Source: Candidatus Gastranaerophilales bacterium | Lineage (GTDB): Bacteria; Cyanobacteriota; Vampirovibrionia; Gastranaerophilales; Gastranaerophilaceae | DNA length: 64,000 bases | Direction: 5' to 3' | Assembly (NCBI GenBank): GCA_944325665.1 | Contig: CALVAY010000001.1 | Coordinates: 186,001 to 250,000 of the forward strand | Part shown: in pieces, positions 33,132 to 42,651 of the stretch | Layout: each line of letters begins with the position of its first letter | How positions within the stretch are numbered: position 1 is the first letter of the stretch | The notes under the pieces: generated by a model | Database searches by the model: none | Told to the model about the DNA's origin: nothing | Seen by the model: the letters and a program-made list of their open reading frames with translations, nothing else | Translations under genes and position numbers: made by a program

Positions 33132-34471
33132 TGCAACAGCAAATTAACAGCCAGCAAATGCTGGAGAGTTTAATGAGCAATTTTAGAGCGAGCGGTTTAA
33201 AGCAAAAGTTGATTTTCACTTTTGCTATAATCGCTTTGTTCAGATTTGGCGCTCAACTACCTATTTATGGTATTAATAACGAAGTTTTTCAGGCTATGGC
33301 AGCGGGAAACAATATGATTGGCTTCCTTGACCTGTTTTCAGGCGGTGCTTTAGGTAAGGTTTCAATCTTTGCCTTGGGTATCGGGCCATATATCACTGCT
33401 TCAATTATAATGCAGCTTTTAGCTGTTATTATTCCCTATCTTGAAAAACTGCAAAAAGAAGAAGGTGAAGCGGGAAGGCGAAAAATACAGCAGCTCACCC
33501 GTCAGTTCACGGTAATTTTGGCACTTTTCCAATCATTTGTATTTGTTATGATTTTATCTAAATTGCCAAATTCTATCGTCCACACCGTTAACCCGCCTTT
33601 ATTTTTCTTGGGTTCAATGGCCGCACTTACCGCAGGTTCGGTTTTTGTTATGTGGCTGGCTGAACTAATTACCGAAAAAGGTGTGGGTAACGGTGGTTCA
33701 TTAATTATCTTTATAGGTATTATCTCCGGTATTCCTCTGTACGCCTCACGTACGGCAACTCTTGTATCTCAAGATTCAATGTTGCAGTTGGGGCTCGTAG
33801 GTTTGCTTGCTATATTTGTTGCAACAATCATATTTATTATTGTATTTCAAGATGCAGTAAGAAAAGTTCCGATAGTAAGCGCAAGACGCCAAGTGGGTAA
33901 CAAGGTTTATGGCGGTGCAAACACAAATATACCGTTTAAATTAAACCCAGGTGGTGTTATGCCGATTATCTTTGCGATTGCAATTTTGCTTTTCCCTGCT
34001 ACAATTTTAAGCTTTGTTCAGCAGATGAAATTGCCTGAAGGCGTCGTAAGAAATATATTTGAGCAAATGAGTTTGTTCTTAAGTCCCTCAAGTTTAAGTT
34101 ATTATATAATTTATTTCTTGTTAATCGTGGCTTTAACATTCTTCTACGCTTCAATTATTCCAAGTATGCAACCAAAAGAAATTGCAAATAACCTTAAAAA
34201 ATACGGTTCGGCTATCCCCGGTGTTAAACCAGGTAAACCAACAGCTGATAAGCTTGATGAAATCTTGGGCCGTACAATATTTATCGGTGCAATTTCCCTT
34301 GGTATAATCGCACTTATCCCTACCGTAGCAAGTAAAATTACAAATATTACTACTTTGCAAGGTCTAGGGGCGACATCATTAATCATCATGGTTGGTGTAG
34401 CACTTGATTTTATAAATCAGATTAAAACACATATGTTGGCCAAAAATTACGAAAGTTTTTTGCAACAATAA
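33131..34471 (+). CDS. secY: Protein translocase subunit SecY
   Basis: 446 aa, ten membrane helices. Signatures: FRFGAQLPIYGIN, FALGIGPYITASIIMQLL, GEAGRRKIQQLTRQ, WLAELITEKGVGNGGSLIIF, NPGGVMPIIFA. The channel of SecYEG; its partner secE is at 5965. It keeps the common rplO-secY-adk order. Confidence 0.97.
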   Translation: MQQQINSQQMLESLMSNFRASGLKQKLIFTFAIIALFRFGAQLPIYGINNEVFQAMAAGNNMIGFLDLFSGGALGKVSIFALGIGPYITASIIMQLLAVIIPYLEKLQKEEGEAGRRKIQQLTRQFTVILALFQSFVFVMILSKLPNSIVHTVNPPLFFLGSMAALTAGSVFVMWLAELITEKGVGNGGSLIIFIGIISGIPLYASRTATLVSQDSMLQLGLVGLLAIFVATIIFIIVFQDAVRKVPIVSARRQVGNKVYGGANTNIPFKLNPGGVMPIIFAIAILLFPATILSFVQQMKLPEGVVRNIFEQMSLFLSPSSLSYYIIYFLLIVALTFFYASIIPSMQPKEIANNLKKYGSAIPGVKPGKPTADKLDEILGRTIFIGAISLGIIALIPTVASKITNITTLQGLGATSLIIMVGVALDFINQIKTHMLAKNYESFLQQ

Positions 34472-34484
34472 GGACGGATAAAAA

Positions 34485-35153
34485 ATGAAAAAAGTATTTA
34501 TTTTCTTAGGCCCTCCGGGGTGCGGCAAAGGTACTCAGACAACAAGGTTGTCTCAAAAACTTGAAATACCTCACGTTGACACAGGTTCGCTTCTAAGAAA
34601 AAACATTCAAGATAACACTCCATTTGGTATTGAAGCTAAAAAATACATAGACAAAGGTCAACTTGTGCCGATTGAAGTTGTTCAAAATGTTATTAAAGAC
34701 AGAATTAAAAAAGATGACTGCAAAGACGGCTTCATTTTAGACGGTTTCCCTCGCTCAATCGAGCAGGCAGACGCACTAAAGGGCATCTTAAAAGAAGTTA
34801 CGCCTTTTACACTAAAAGATGACGCTCTTGCAATTTATTTTGATATAGCAAATGAAGTTTTAATTCAAAGGCTTGTAAACAGACGTTCTTGCCCTAAATG
34901 CGGTATGATTTATAACCTCATAAGTTCTCCGCCAAAGCTTATGAATTACTGTGATATTTGTGATACGCAGCTTATTCAAAGAAAAGACGACAACGAAGAA
35001 ACTGCAAGATTGAGATTTGAAACATACGAAAACGAAACAAAACCGCTTCTTGAATACTTTGAAAATGAAGGCATATTGGAAGAAATCAACGCAGATGCTC
35101 CGATAAGCGATGTTTGGGAAAGTATTAAAGAAATTATTTTTGAAGAAGAGTAG
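34485..35153 (+). CDS. adk: Adenylate kinase (zinc-lid form)
   Basis: 222 aa. P-loop FLGPPGCGKGTQTTRLS, DTGSLLRKNI, FILDGFPRSIEQADALKGIL. The LID domain has four cysteines (CPKCGMIYNL, then CDICD), so it binds zinc, as in many Gram-positive and some other bacteria. It balances ATP, ADP and AMP. It lies 13 bases after secY. Confidence 0.96.
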   Translation: MKKVFIFLGPPGCGKGTQTTRLSQKLEIPHVDTGSLLRKNIQDNTPFGIEAKKYIDKGQLVPIEVVQNVIKDRIKKDDCKDGFILDGFPRSIEQADALKGILKEVTPFTLKDDALAIYFDIANEVLIQRLVNRRSCPKCGMIYNLISSPPKLMNYCDICDTQLIQRKDDNEETARLRFETYENETKPLLEYFENEGILEEINADAPISDVWESIKEIIFEEE

Positions 35154-35162
35154 GAAAATAAA

Positions 35163-35912
35163 TTGATTTCAAGAAAATCTCGAGAAGAAATTAAATTGAT
35201 GCACCATGCGGGCTCAATTGTTGCTCTTGTGCATCAAGAAATGAAAAAAGTTGTTTGCGAAGGCATTTCAACTTATGAACTTGATAAAATAGCAGAAAAA
35301 ATCATAAGAGATAACAAAGCTATACCGACTTTTTTAGGTTACCACGGTTTCCCCGGTTCAATTTGTGCCTCAATTAATGAGCAAGTTGTCCATGGAATAC
35401 CTTCGAAAGACGTTATTTTAAAAGCAGGAGATATAATTTCAATTGACGTTGGTGCAACCTTTAGGGGGCTTGTAGGGGACGGCGCTTGGACGTATCCTGT
35501 GGGCGAGATAACGGATGATAAAAAAATGTTGCTTGAAACAACCGAAAAGTCGCTTATGGCAGGTGTTGCAAGAATGATGAGCGGTAATTTACTTGAAGAG
35601 GTTTCAGGTGCTATTGAAGATGTTGCCGTTTCAAAAGGGCTTGGTATTGTTCGTCAGTACGGCGGGCATGGTGTAGGCAGAAGCATGCATGAAGAACCCT
35701 TCGTTTTTAATTACAGAACAGGTAACAAAACGGTTCTAAAATCTGGCATGACAATAGCCATTGAGCCGATGTTAAATCTTGGTAAAGACGATGTCTATGT
35801 GCTGGATGACGAGTGGACGGTTGTTACTGCGGATGAAAAGCCTTCTGCTCACTTTGAGCACACCGTTTTAGTTACGGACGACGGCCCTGAGATTTTAACA
35901 AAATTAAGTTAA
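35163..35912 (+). CDS. map: Methionine aminopeptidase type I (TTG start)
   Basis: 249 aa. Metal ligands lie in IISIDVGATFRGLVGDGAW (two Asp), GGHGVGRSMHEEP (His), MTIAIEPML (Glu) and HFEHTVLV (Glu). It trims the start methionine. The start is TTG 35163 with AGGAAA upstream; the first in-frame ATG would cut the conserved REEIKLMHHAG start. The end converges by nine bases on the nuclease gene. Confidence 0.95.
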   Translation: MISRKSREEIKLMHHAGSIVALVHQEMKKVVCEGISTYELDKIAEKIIRDNKAIPTFLGYHGFPGSICASINEQVVHGIPSKDVILKAGDIISIDVGATFRGLVGDGAWTYPVGEITDDKKMLLETTEKSLMAGVARMMSGNLLEEVSGAIEDVAVSKGLGIVRQYGGHGVGRSMHEEPFVFNYRTGNKTVLKSGMTIAIEPMLNLGKDDVYVLDDEWTVVTADEKPSAHFEHTVLVTDDGPEILTKLS

Positions 35913-36491
35913 ATATTTTATCGGCAGTTTCTTTATTATATCTAAAATCCTTGTGCGATAAGTATTATCGTCTTTATAGCAAACCTCGCTTGAGCTGTGG
36001 TCAAAAAGCGAAATGTATTTAAGAGATATGTTTTTCGTGTTGAAAATTTTTGCACCGCAATACAGGTAAACTATGCTCTGTAAGTCTTCTTGCGGCTCTT
36101 GCGGTATGTTTTTTGATTTCCAATCATAAATTATAATTTTTTCATTGTCCTTATATACCGCGTCAAATCTGCCTGTTAGGTAGAAGTTTAAATTATTTTC
36201 TATAACTTTAACCAAAAAACTTTCCTCGGATTTTATAAAATTTTCTTTTTTGCCAAAAAGGCTTGAATTTATAAGGTTTAAAAATAGTTTTTTCTCATCA
36301 TCTTCAAGCGAATTTACCATTTTTTCAATTTCAAAACCCTTAATGTAGTAGGAAATAAGCGCATGGAGTCTTTCACCCTTTTGCGCGGCTTCGTTTTTGT
36401 TTATAAAGTCCAAATGAAATATATATTTATTTTCAAATTCTTCAAGGCTTTTTTCAAGGATTTTAAGAGAATTAACGCTAAACGTGTCCAT
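35904..36491 (-). CDS. PD-(D/E)XK nuclease subunit (RecB/AddB-type), separate from helicase
   Basis: 195 aa from ATG 36491; the longer frame starts at 36512. The nuclease core is LTGRFDAVYKDNEKIIIYDW followed by KS, matching the G-x-x-D...(D/E)-x-K pattern of RecB-family exonucleases, with an upstream helix containing GERLHALISYY (the conserved G-x-x-x-H) and the downstream Q/Y helix (DLQSIVYLYCG). No four-cysteine iron-sulfur set is visible. It starts 14 bases inside the end of the tandem helicase gene, so the two are coupled. Confidence 0.75.
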   Translation of the reverse strand: MDTFSVNSLKILEKSLEEFENKYIFHLDFINKNEAAQKGERLHALISYYIKGFEIEKMVNSLEDDEKKLFLNLINSSLFGKKENFIKSEESFLVKVIENNLNFYLTGRFDAVYKDNEKIIIYDWKSKNIPQEPQEDLQSIVYLYCGAKIFNTKNISLKYISLFDHSSSEVCYKDDNTYRTRILDIIKKLPIKYLT

Positions 36492-39400
36492 AGTCTTCTC
36501 CTTTTGTTTCAAGTATGTCCGAAGGGCGGGTTTTTCTGTCTTTTTTATACACTTTATAAGTTTTGGCGCAGCTTATGTACAGCTTTAATTTTGCCCTTGT
36601 AATCCCAACATAGAGCAAACGAAAGTTTTCATCAGCTATTTCTTGCCTTAATTCCTCTTCACTTTTAGGATTAGTTTTAATTGCGCGTAAGAATTTTGTA
36701 TTTTCTTTCAGTTCAACATCTTCATTTTTTAAGGCTAAATTATCAACACTAAGCTCAGGTATGAAAACAAAATCGAACTCATCCCCTTTTGCCTTGTGCA
36801 GCGTCATTATTCTTACCTCTTGCTCGTTTTGGGTTTGTTTTTCCTCCTTGAAGAAATTTACACTTTTGTTTATTTTGTTTGCAATTTCTCTCATCCTTAA
36901 AACTGTCGCTTCAAAGGTTTTTTGAGTTTTATATAAATTCTCAACAACTGTGTAAACCATTGCTATATTTGAATTTTCAAGTGTGTTTTTAAAATAATAA
37001 TTTCCTATCTCAAGCACAAGTTCCATTGGTGTTGGCGAATTTTTGCAAAGAAAATATTTTAAATCCCACCAAAGTTGATATTTTTCGCCGTTTTGACTTA
37101 GAAAGTCTTCGTTTTTGGCAAAAGTCAAAATTTCCCTCTCACCTTGGTATTGAGGTAAATCAAGAAGAATTTCAAGGCTTTCTAATAGTGTTTTTTTGTG
37201 TTTTGGATCACAAATAAAGCTGAATATGGCCAAGACTACTCTAAAAACCAAGTTGTTGTTTAGGGTATCAAAGTTTTTAGCGGTTTTAATGTAATTTCCT
37301 TCAAGAAATTCTGCCCAATTGTTAAGAGCCCAGTTGCTCCTTGTAAGTACTCCGATTGACTTTTCGGGGTATTTTTTCTTTATGTTTTTAATTTCGTTTA
37401 AAATAAAATCTTTTTCTTCTTTTTCGTTTTCAAAAACTTTAAGGCTTATTGCGTCCTTATTTGTAGAGTTTTCCCCTTCAACGGGGTGCATTTTCACATC
37501 CAAAAAAGCCTCGGGGGCAACTTGTTTTGCGTAGTCGATTGTTTCGTTTGCAAGATTAATTATCTCAACCCCGCAGCGCTGGGACTTGTTCATCTCAACG
37601 TTATAATTTTCCTTTATGAATTTTTTAAATCCCTTAACGTCTGAATTTGAAAAAGTAGCGGTAATTGCCTGATTAACATCTCCGCAGCGGACAATGTTTC
37701 CCCACTTTCCGCCTAAAATTTTAATAATTTCCTGCTGAATCGGAGAGGAATCCTGTGCCTCATCTTCAATTATTATCTTTGCAAGGTTTTGGTAATATTC
37801 CCTAACGCTTTTATTTTCCTCTAAAAGCCTTAAAGCTAAGGCCAAAAGGTCGTCATAATCAATTAAATTATTCTCTTTCATTATAGCGTCATAAGCTTTA
37901 AAAATACTTTTAAAGGACGGACTTTTAATTGTGTCGAAATTAGAACCTTCGTTTTTAAATTCACTTATTGCCCTGTCGTAGAGGTCGATTTTTCCTAAAT
38001 CATGACCTAAGTTTGAAAATATTGAAAGTAAAATTTCTCTTCTTTTGTTTTCATCGACTATTTCAAAATCATTATCCAAATTCACAAAAGAGTAGTTGTT
38101 ATTTTCTTTTAAAATTTTTAAGCATAGGCCATGAATAGTTGAAATTTGTGGCATTTCAACCATATCAGGGTATGCTTGCTTAATTCTTTCTCTAAAGTTT
38201 CTTGCGGCAGATTCCATAAAGGTCAAAACAAAGATGTTTTCGCTTTTTAAGTCTTTTATTATTTCCCCTTCAAGCAATTTTAAAATAAGCACAAGCATAA
38301 TCGTGGTTTTGCCCGAGCCTGCCACAGCACTCACTGCCATTTTGCCTTTTTTGTACTCAAGAACAGGTTTTTGATCATCCCTTGGAGTAATTTTTTGAAC
38401 TAAATTCTCCTCTTTGTTTTTTGTTTCACCTAAAAAGAATTTGTCTATCGCACCAAAGTTTTCTATGCCCTGTGTGTCGTAGATACTTGAATACAGGTAT
38501 ATTTTTTCACTCTTGCACAGGTAGAGTTTATAGAGAATTCTTGCCGTCCTATCCAGAGTTAAATCGAGATTGTCTTTTAGCTCGAAAGTCGGCTTTTCCC
38601 AGTTTTTCTGAAAAACCCAAGAGTTATAAAGCATTCCTATGTCTTGTTTTATCCAGTTTGAGTTTGATGTGTCAATTAAAAACAGGTGCTTAACCTTAAT
38701 TTCGCTGTCAATTAACTTTTGTGCAGTTGAAATTATTATTGCGTTTTCAGGTATCTCTTCTTCGCTTAGAGGGTTTTCCGAGATTATTGTATTTTCAATT
38801 TGCTCGATTAATTTTAATTTGTCAAAATCATCTCCAAAAACCTCTTCAAAGTCGGAAATTTGTTTAAAAAGCTTGTTCAGCTTTAAAATCGCCCCTTGGT
38901 TTTCCTGTTTTTTAGCTATATATTTTGCACTTATTTCATACAACTGCTCGCTTAGTTTTTTTTCTTTAATTTTTTCGCAAAGCTCTAAAAACTCTTTTAT
39001 AGTTGGATTTTCAACCTCTTGCAAAAACTCTTTTATATCCTTTTTAAATTCGTAATTCTCTTCTCTGTACCCTTGTGAAATTTCAAGTGCGTCATTTGTT
39101 TCAAGCTTTAAGGTTTCAAGCAGAATATTTTTAAGCACAAACGGACTTAGGTAAAACGTTTCGCAATTAATTATTTTTAAAATTTCAACTATTGTTGCAA
39201 TCTGCGGGTTTTGGTTGAGTTTTTCACTTCCGGAGAGAAAAAAGGCCTCTTGATTAATTTGTTTAAACTGATACTTTAAAAACTCATCGGCACAAGGGGT
39301 TATAACCGCAATTTCAGAAGGTTTTACTTTGTTATTAATAAGATTTTGAATTTCGTTAATAGTAAAATCAATCATCTCATCTCTTTTTATAAAGCTTTTA

Positions 39401-40266
39401 ATTGCGGCATCTTTTAATGCTATTGGCTTTTTGTTTTTAATTGAATTAAAAAGCTCTTGTGCGACTTGGTTTTTCTTGTTGTTTTCTCTTTTATCCAGCG
39501 CCTTTTGGTCTAAAAACTTTTCAAAATCAATGTGAGTTGCGCTTAAATACCCTAATCTTGAAGAGCCAAAGGGGTCTTGAGCTATTATAAACTCTTTAAT
39601 ATCTTTTTTTATGTATTTTAAATATTCAAAACAAGCGGGTGTAATCTCGTCTGCATCGTCAACAATTACGTACTTATAAGGATTTTTGACGTTCTTATAC
39701 AAATATTCAAAAATACCGACCTGTCTTAAATAGTCAAATGCTCTTAAATTAAGCGTTTTTAGCTTGTACAATTTTATAGCCTTAGCTACATCATCGGCAT
39801 AAGATTCTTTTAAAATTTGTTCTCTGAATTTAATATCTTCTTCGTTAAGTGCATTTTGAACAATGAGCGAATATCTTCTAAAAAGCTGGTGAAGAAGATT
39901 AACTTTTGAGTTGTAGCCTTTAAACTCGACCTCTTTAATGCAGTTTTTAAAAATGTATTGTGAAACTTCAAGCCCGCAAAGATGTGAAAAAACCTGTGCG
40001 TTTGGGTCTTTAATTATATTTTCAACAAGGGGGTAATTTTTTTCTATAAAATTTCTTGCAAGACCAAAAAAGCTGAATATATTTAGGTTTCCGATGTTTC
40101 CTTCTTTAAAATTTTTCTTAATTTTATCTGCCAGCTTTTTCTTTTTTCTTCCGTTTTGCACAAGAACAAGAATTTCCTCGGTTTTTGCACCAAGGTCTAT
40201 AAGCTTGAAAAAATTTTCAACCAAAAGTTCATCTTTATTCGAATTTATTGTGGAATAAAAAATCAT
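36478..40266 (-). CDS. Tandem UvrD-like SF1 helicase: inactive N-terminal module plus active C-terminal module
   Basis: 1262 aa. Residues ~640-1262 form a complete UvrD/AddA-type motor: Walker A VAGSGKTT (about 648-655), TFMESAARNFRERIK, STIHGLCLKIL, Walker B IIIEDEAQDSSP (about 832-842), GDVNQAI, MTLHKAKGDEFDFVF, LLYVGITRAKLKLYIS. Residues 1-600 repeat the same layout in worn form: STINSNKDELL where the P-loop should be, VIVDDADEITP (about 200-210), FIIAQDP, IISTAQKLIDSEIKVKHLFL and RILYKLYLCKSEKIYLYSS. This looks like AddB-like and AddA-like motors fused in one chain. A nuclease is encoded next, and priA overlaps its start. Confidence 0.85.
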   Translation of the reverse strand: MIFYSTINSNKDELLVENFFKLIDLGAKTEEILVLVQNGRKKKKLADKIKKNFKEGNIGNLNIFSFFGLARNFIEKNYPLVENIIKDPNAQVFSHLCGLEVSQYIFKNCIKEVEFKGYNSKVNLLHQLFRRYSLIVQNALNEEDIKFREQILKESYADDVAKAIKLYKLKTLNLRAFDYLRQVGIFEYLYKNVKNPYKYVIVDDADEITPACFEYLKYIKKDIKEFIIAQDPFGSSRLGYLSATHIDFEKFLDQKALDKRENNKKNQVAQELFNSIKNKKPIALKDAAIKSFIKRDEMIDFTINEIQNLINNKVKPSEIAVITPCADEFLKYQFKQINQEAFFLSGSEKLNQNPQIATIVEILKIINCETFYLSPFVLKNILLETLKLETNDALEISQGYREENYEFKKDIKEFLQEVENPTIKEFLELCEKIKEKKLSEQLYEISAKYIAKKQENQGAILKLNKLFKQISDFEEVFGDDFDKLKLIEQIENTIISENPLSEEEIPENAIIISTAQKLIDSEIKVKHLFLIDTSNSNWIKQDIGMLYNSWVFQKNWEKPTFELKDNLDLTLDRTARILYKLYLCKSEKIYLYSSIYDTQGIENFGAIDKFFLGETKNKEENLVQKITPRDDQKPVLEYKKGKMAVSAVAGSGKTTIMLVLILKLLEGEIIKDLKSENIFVLTFMESAARNFRERIKQAYPDMVEMPQISTIHGLCLKILKENNNYSFVNLDNDFEIVDENKRREILLSIFSNLGHDLGKIDLYDRAISEFKNEGSNFDTIKSPSFKSIFKAYDAIMKENNLIDYDDLLALALRLLEENKSVREYYQNLAKIIIEDEAQDSSPIQQEIIKILGGKWGNIVRCGDVNQAITATFSNSDVKGFKKFIKENYNVEMNKSQRCGVEIINLANETIDYAKQVAPEAFLDVKMHPVEGENSTNKDAISLKVFENEKEEKDFILNEIKNIKKKYPEKSIGVLTRSNWALNNWAEFLEGNYIKTAKNFDTLNNNLVFRVVLAIFSFICDPKHKKTLLESLEILLDLPQYQGEREILTFAKNEDFLSQNGEKYQLWWDLKYFLCKNSPTPMELVLEIGNYYFKNTLENSNIAMVYTVVENLYKTQKTFEATVLRMREIANKINKSVNFFKEEKQTQNEQEVRIMTLHKAKGDEFDFVFIPELSVDNLALKNEDVELKENTKFLRAIKTNPKSEEELRQEIADENFRLLYVGITRAKLKLYISCAKTYKVYKKDRKTRPSDILETKGEDYGHV

Positions 40267-42281
40267 AGAATATCACTCGGGTCAACATCTACAACCATTT
40301 TTATGTCGTTTGGCAAAATTACTCTTCTTAAAAAGCCTAAAATGGTATCGTGTCCTTTTTGTTCCAATTTATTTTTAATTAGAATATTATACCTGTACTC
40401 ACCCCTAATTTTACCTATTACACAAGGGCTTGGGCCTAAAATTATAATTCTTTCATCAAGATTTAGTTTTTTGATGTAATCGCTAAGATGTTTGGCAATT
40501 TCAACTGATGAGTGTTCTGCTTTAAACTCTTCGTTTGAGTTTAAAATTACTCGTATAATTTTAGCACAAGGGGGATAGTCAAACTCTTCTCTGAGTTCAA
40601 TTTCTTTTTCGTAAAAGCTTAAATAGTCCTGCTCTTTTGCCTTTTGCAAGAACATATTTTCGCTGTTGTAGCTTTGAAAAATAACCTTGCCCTTGTTTTC
40701 TCCTCTTCCCGAGCGTCCCGCAACTTGCGTAAGAAGAGAAAAGCCTCTTTCTGAGCTTCTGTAATCAGGCAGGTTAAAGCTTAAGTCGGCATTAATAACC
40801 CCAACAAGCGTAACGTTTTTGTTGTCCAAGCCTTTTGCAATCATTTGAGTTCCAATTAAAATATCTATCTCGCCCTTTTGAAATTTCTCTAAAATTTCGA
40901 CGTGCTCATTTTTCTTGCTTAAGCTGTCGCTGTCAAGGCGAGCTATTCTTAGGCCTTCAAAAACTTTTTTTGCTATCTCTTCAACCCTTTGTGAGCCTGC
41001 CCCAAAGTTTTCCAGCTCTTCGCTTGAGCATTTTTGGCATTTTGGATTTTTAATTTCATACCCGCAGTAATGGCACTTCCAAGAGTTGCTTTGCGAGTGG
41101 TAAATTAATGGTATGGCACACTTTTGACACTCAAGAACCTCTCCGCACTCCATACATTGGGTGTAGGTTGAAAAACCTCTTCTGTTGATTAAAAAAATGA
41201 CTTGCTCGCCCTTTTGAACGGTCTGTTTTGTCTTTTCGACAAGTGTTCTTGAAAAAAGCCCCCAGTTGCCGTCAACTCTTTCACTTTTCATATCAATTAC
41301 GCTGACATCGGGCAGTTGAGCGTTGTTGTATCTGTTGTTCAATACAAAAAGAGAATTTGAATTAAGTGCCTTCCAGTAACTTTCAACGTCAGGAGTTGCG
41401 CTTCCCGCCACAATTTTTGCATCATAAAGTTCGGATAATTTTTGTGCAACTTTTTTAGCGCAATATCTGGGATTTGGCATAGTTTGTTTGTATCCGCTGT
41501 CGTGCTCTTCGTCAATTATTATAAGCCCCAAGTTTTTAATTGGTGCAAAAACGGCAGAGCGAGCGCCAAAGAGGATTTTTATTTTATCCTCTCTTAATTT
41601 TTGCCAAACCTCGTATTTTTCAGCTTCAGAAATTGAAGAGTGCCAAATGGCAACATTTTGTGAGCCAAATCTTTTAACTGTCCTTAATGTAAGCTGCGAA
41701 ACAAGCGCAATTTCAGGTGCCAAAAAAAGAACGTTTTTACCTTCTTTTATTGTGTCTTCAATTAATTTAAAATAAACCTCTGTTTTGCCTGAGCCTGTAA
41801 TACCATACAACAGAGAGTTTTTGGCATTAACTTTTTTAATTTCTCTATATATTTTTTCTTGTTCTTGGGATAACTTGTGCTCTATATCCTCTTTTTCTTC
41901 CTTGTAGATTATATTTTCTATTTTTGGTTTTCTGTAATTTTTAACATTTTTCTCAAAAAACTTTTGAGGCAGAGCAGTTTTAAGAACTGTCGGTAAGTCG
42001 CAAAAATAGTAATTGGCAACCCATTCAAGAAGTTTTAAATATTCAAGAGTAAAAAGAGGCTCTTTTTCAAGTATCTCATCAATTTCTTTTGCCTTAATTC
42101 CTTCTTCAAGGTAGTTAGAAAAGCCTACTACATAGGCTTTGATTTTTCTTTTGCTTCCAAAAGGCACCATAACAGGCTGTCCGATTTTAATTTCGGATTT
42201 TAAATTTTCAGGGATTAAGTAGCTAAAGGTTTTTGTTCCTAATTTTGCAACATCAACCAAAACAAGAGCGTATTTGTACAT
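40263..42281 (-). CDS. priA: Primosomal helicase PriA
   Basis: 672 aa. N-terminal DNA-binding domain (GQPVMVPFGSKRKIKAYVVG), Walker A LLYGITGSGKTEVYF, DEEH box LIIIDEEHDSGYKQ, ARSAVFAPIKNLG, then the zinc-binding cysteines (CMECGEVLECQKC, CHYCGYEIKNPKCQKC) and GTQMIAKGLDNKNVTLVGV. It restarts collapsed replication forks. The stop overlaps the tandem helicase start (ATGA). Confidence 0.96.
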   Translation of the reverse strand: MYKYALVLVDVAKLGTKTFSYLIPENLKSEIKIGQPVMVPFGSKRKIKAYVVGFSNYLEEGIKAKEIDEILEKEPLFTLEYLKLLEWVANYYFCDLPTVLKTALPQKFFEKNVKNYRKPKIENIIYKEEKEDIEHKLSQEQEKIYREIKKVNAKNSLLYGITGSGKTEVYFKLIEDTIKEGKNVLFLAPEIALVSQLTLRTVKRFGSQNVAIWHSSISEAEKYEVWQKLREDKIKILFGARSAVFAPIKNLGLIIIDEEHDSGYKQTMPNPRYCAKKVAQKLSELYDAKIVAGSATPDVESYWKALNSNSLFVLNNRYNNAQLPDVSVIDMKSERVDGNWGLFSRTLVEKTKQTVQKGEQVIFLINRRGFSTYTQCMECGEVLECQKCAIPLIYHSQSNSWKCHYCGYEIKNPKCQKCSSEELENFGAGSQRVEEIAKKVFEGLRIARLDSDSLSKKNEHVEILEKFQKGEIDILIGTQMIAKGLDNKNVTLVGVINADLSFNLPDYRSSERGFSLLTQVAGRSGRGENKGKVIFQSYNSENMFLQKAKEQDYLSFYEKEIELREEFDYPPCAKIIRVILNSNEEFKAEHSSVEIAKHLSDYIKKLNLDERIIILGPSPCVIGKIRGEYRYNILIKNKLEQKGHDTILGFLRRVILPNDIKMVVDVDPSDIL

Positions 42282-42650
42282 CTAAAGCACCTTTTGCGGA
42301 ATATTTTTTATATTTAGCTCAATCGTATCAAAAACAGCTTTTTGAATTGCCGTTCCTGTTGAATAGTCGCTATTTACAGGTAAAATTTTAATAATAGAGG
42401 AGCTTGAACCGTTTTTTGAGATTGAGGCAATGTAGTCTTTTTTGTTTACCCTAAAAACTATATAGCCGTTTTTAGACTGCATTTCAATAACTTCAAACTG
42501 ACCCGTTCCGTTTAGACAGGAAAGTGTCAAAAGATACAAGTTATCAGCACTTATAGGATAAGTTTTTTCGCATAATCCTAAAAGTGATTCATCTGCAAAC
42601 GCGGGACTTATAAGAAATATTGTTAAAATCAGCAAAAATATTTTTTTCAT
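42282..42650 (-). CDS. Small exported hypothetical protein
   Basis: 122 aa. Signal peptide MKKIFLLILTIFLISPAFA with a clear AxA cleavage site, then a ~100-residue domain with two cysteines (LLGLCEKTY, LTLSCLNG) and a strand-rich body (NGYIVFRVNKKDYIASIS). No family recognised. It lies between polA and priA with gaps of one and zero bases, so it is in the same operon despite its periplasmic location. Confidence 0.7.
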   Translation of the reverse strand: MKKIFLLILTIFLISPAFADESLLGLCEKTYPISADNLYLLTLSCLNGTGQFEVIEMQSKNGYIVFRVNKKDYIASISKNGSSSSIIKILPVNSDYSTGTAIQKAVFDTIELNIKNIPQKVL

Positions 42651-42651
42651 A

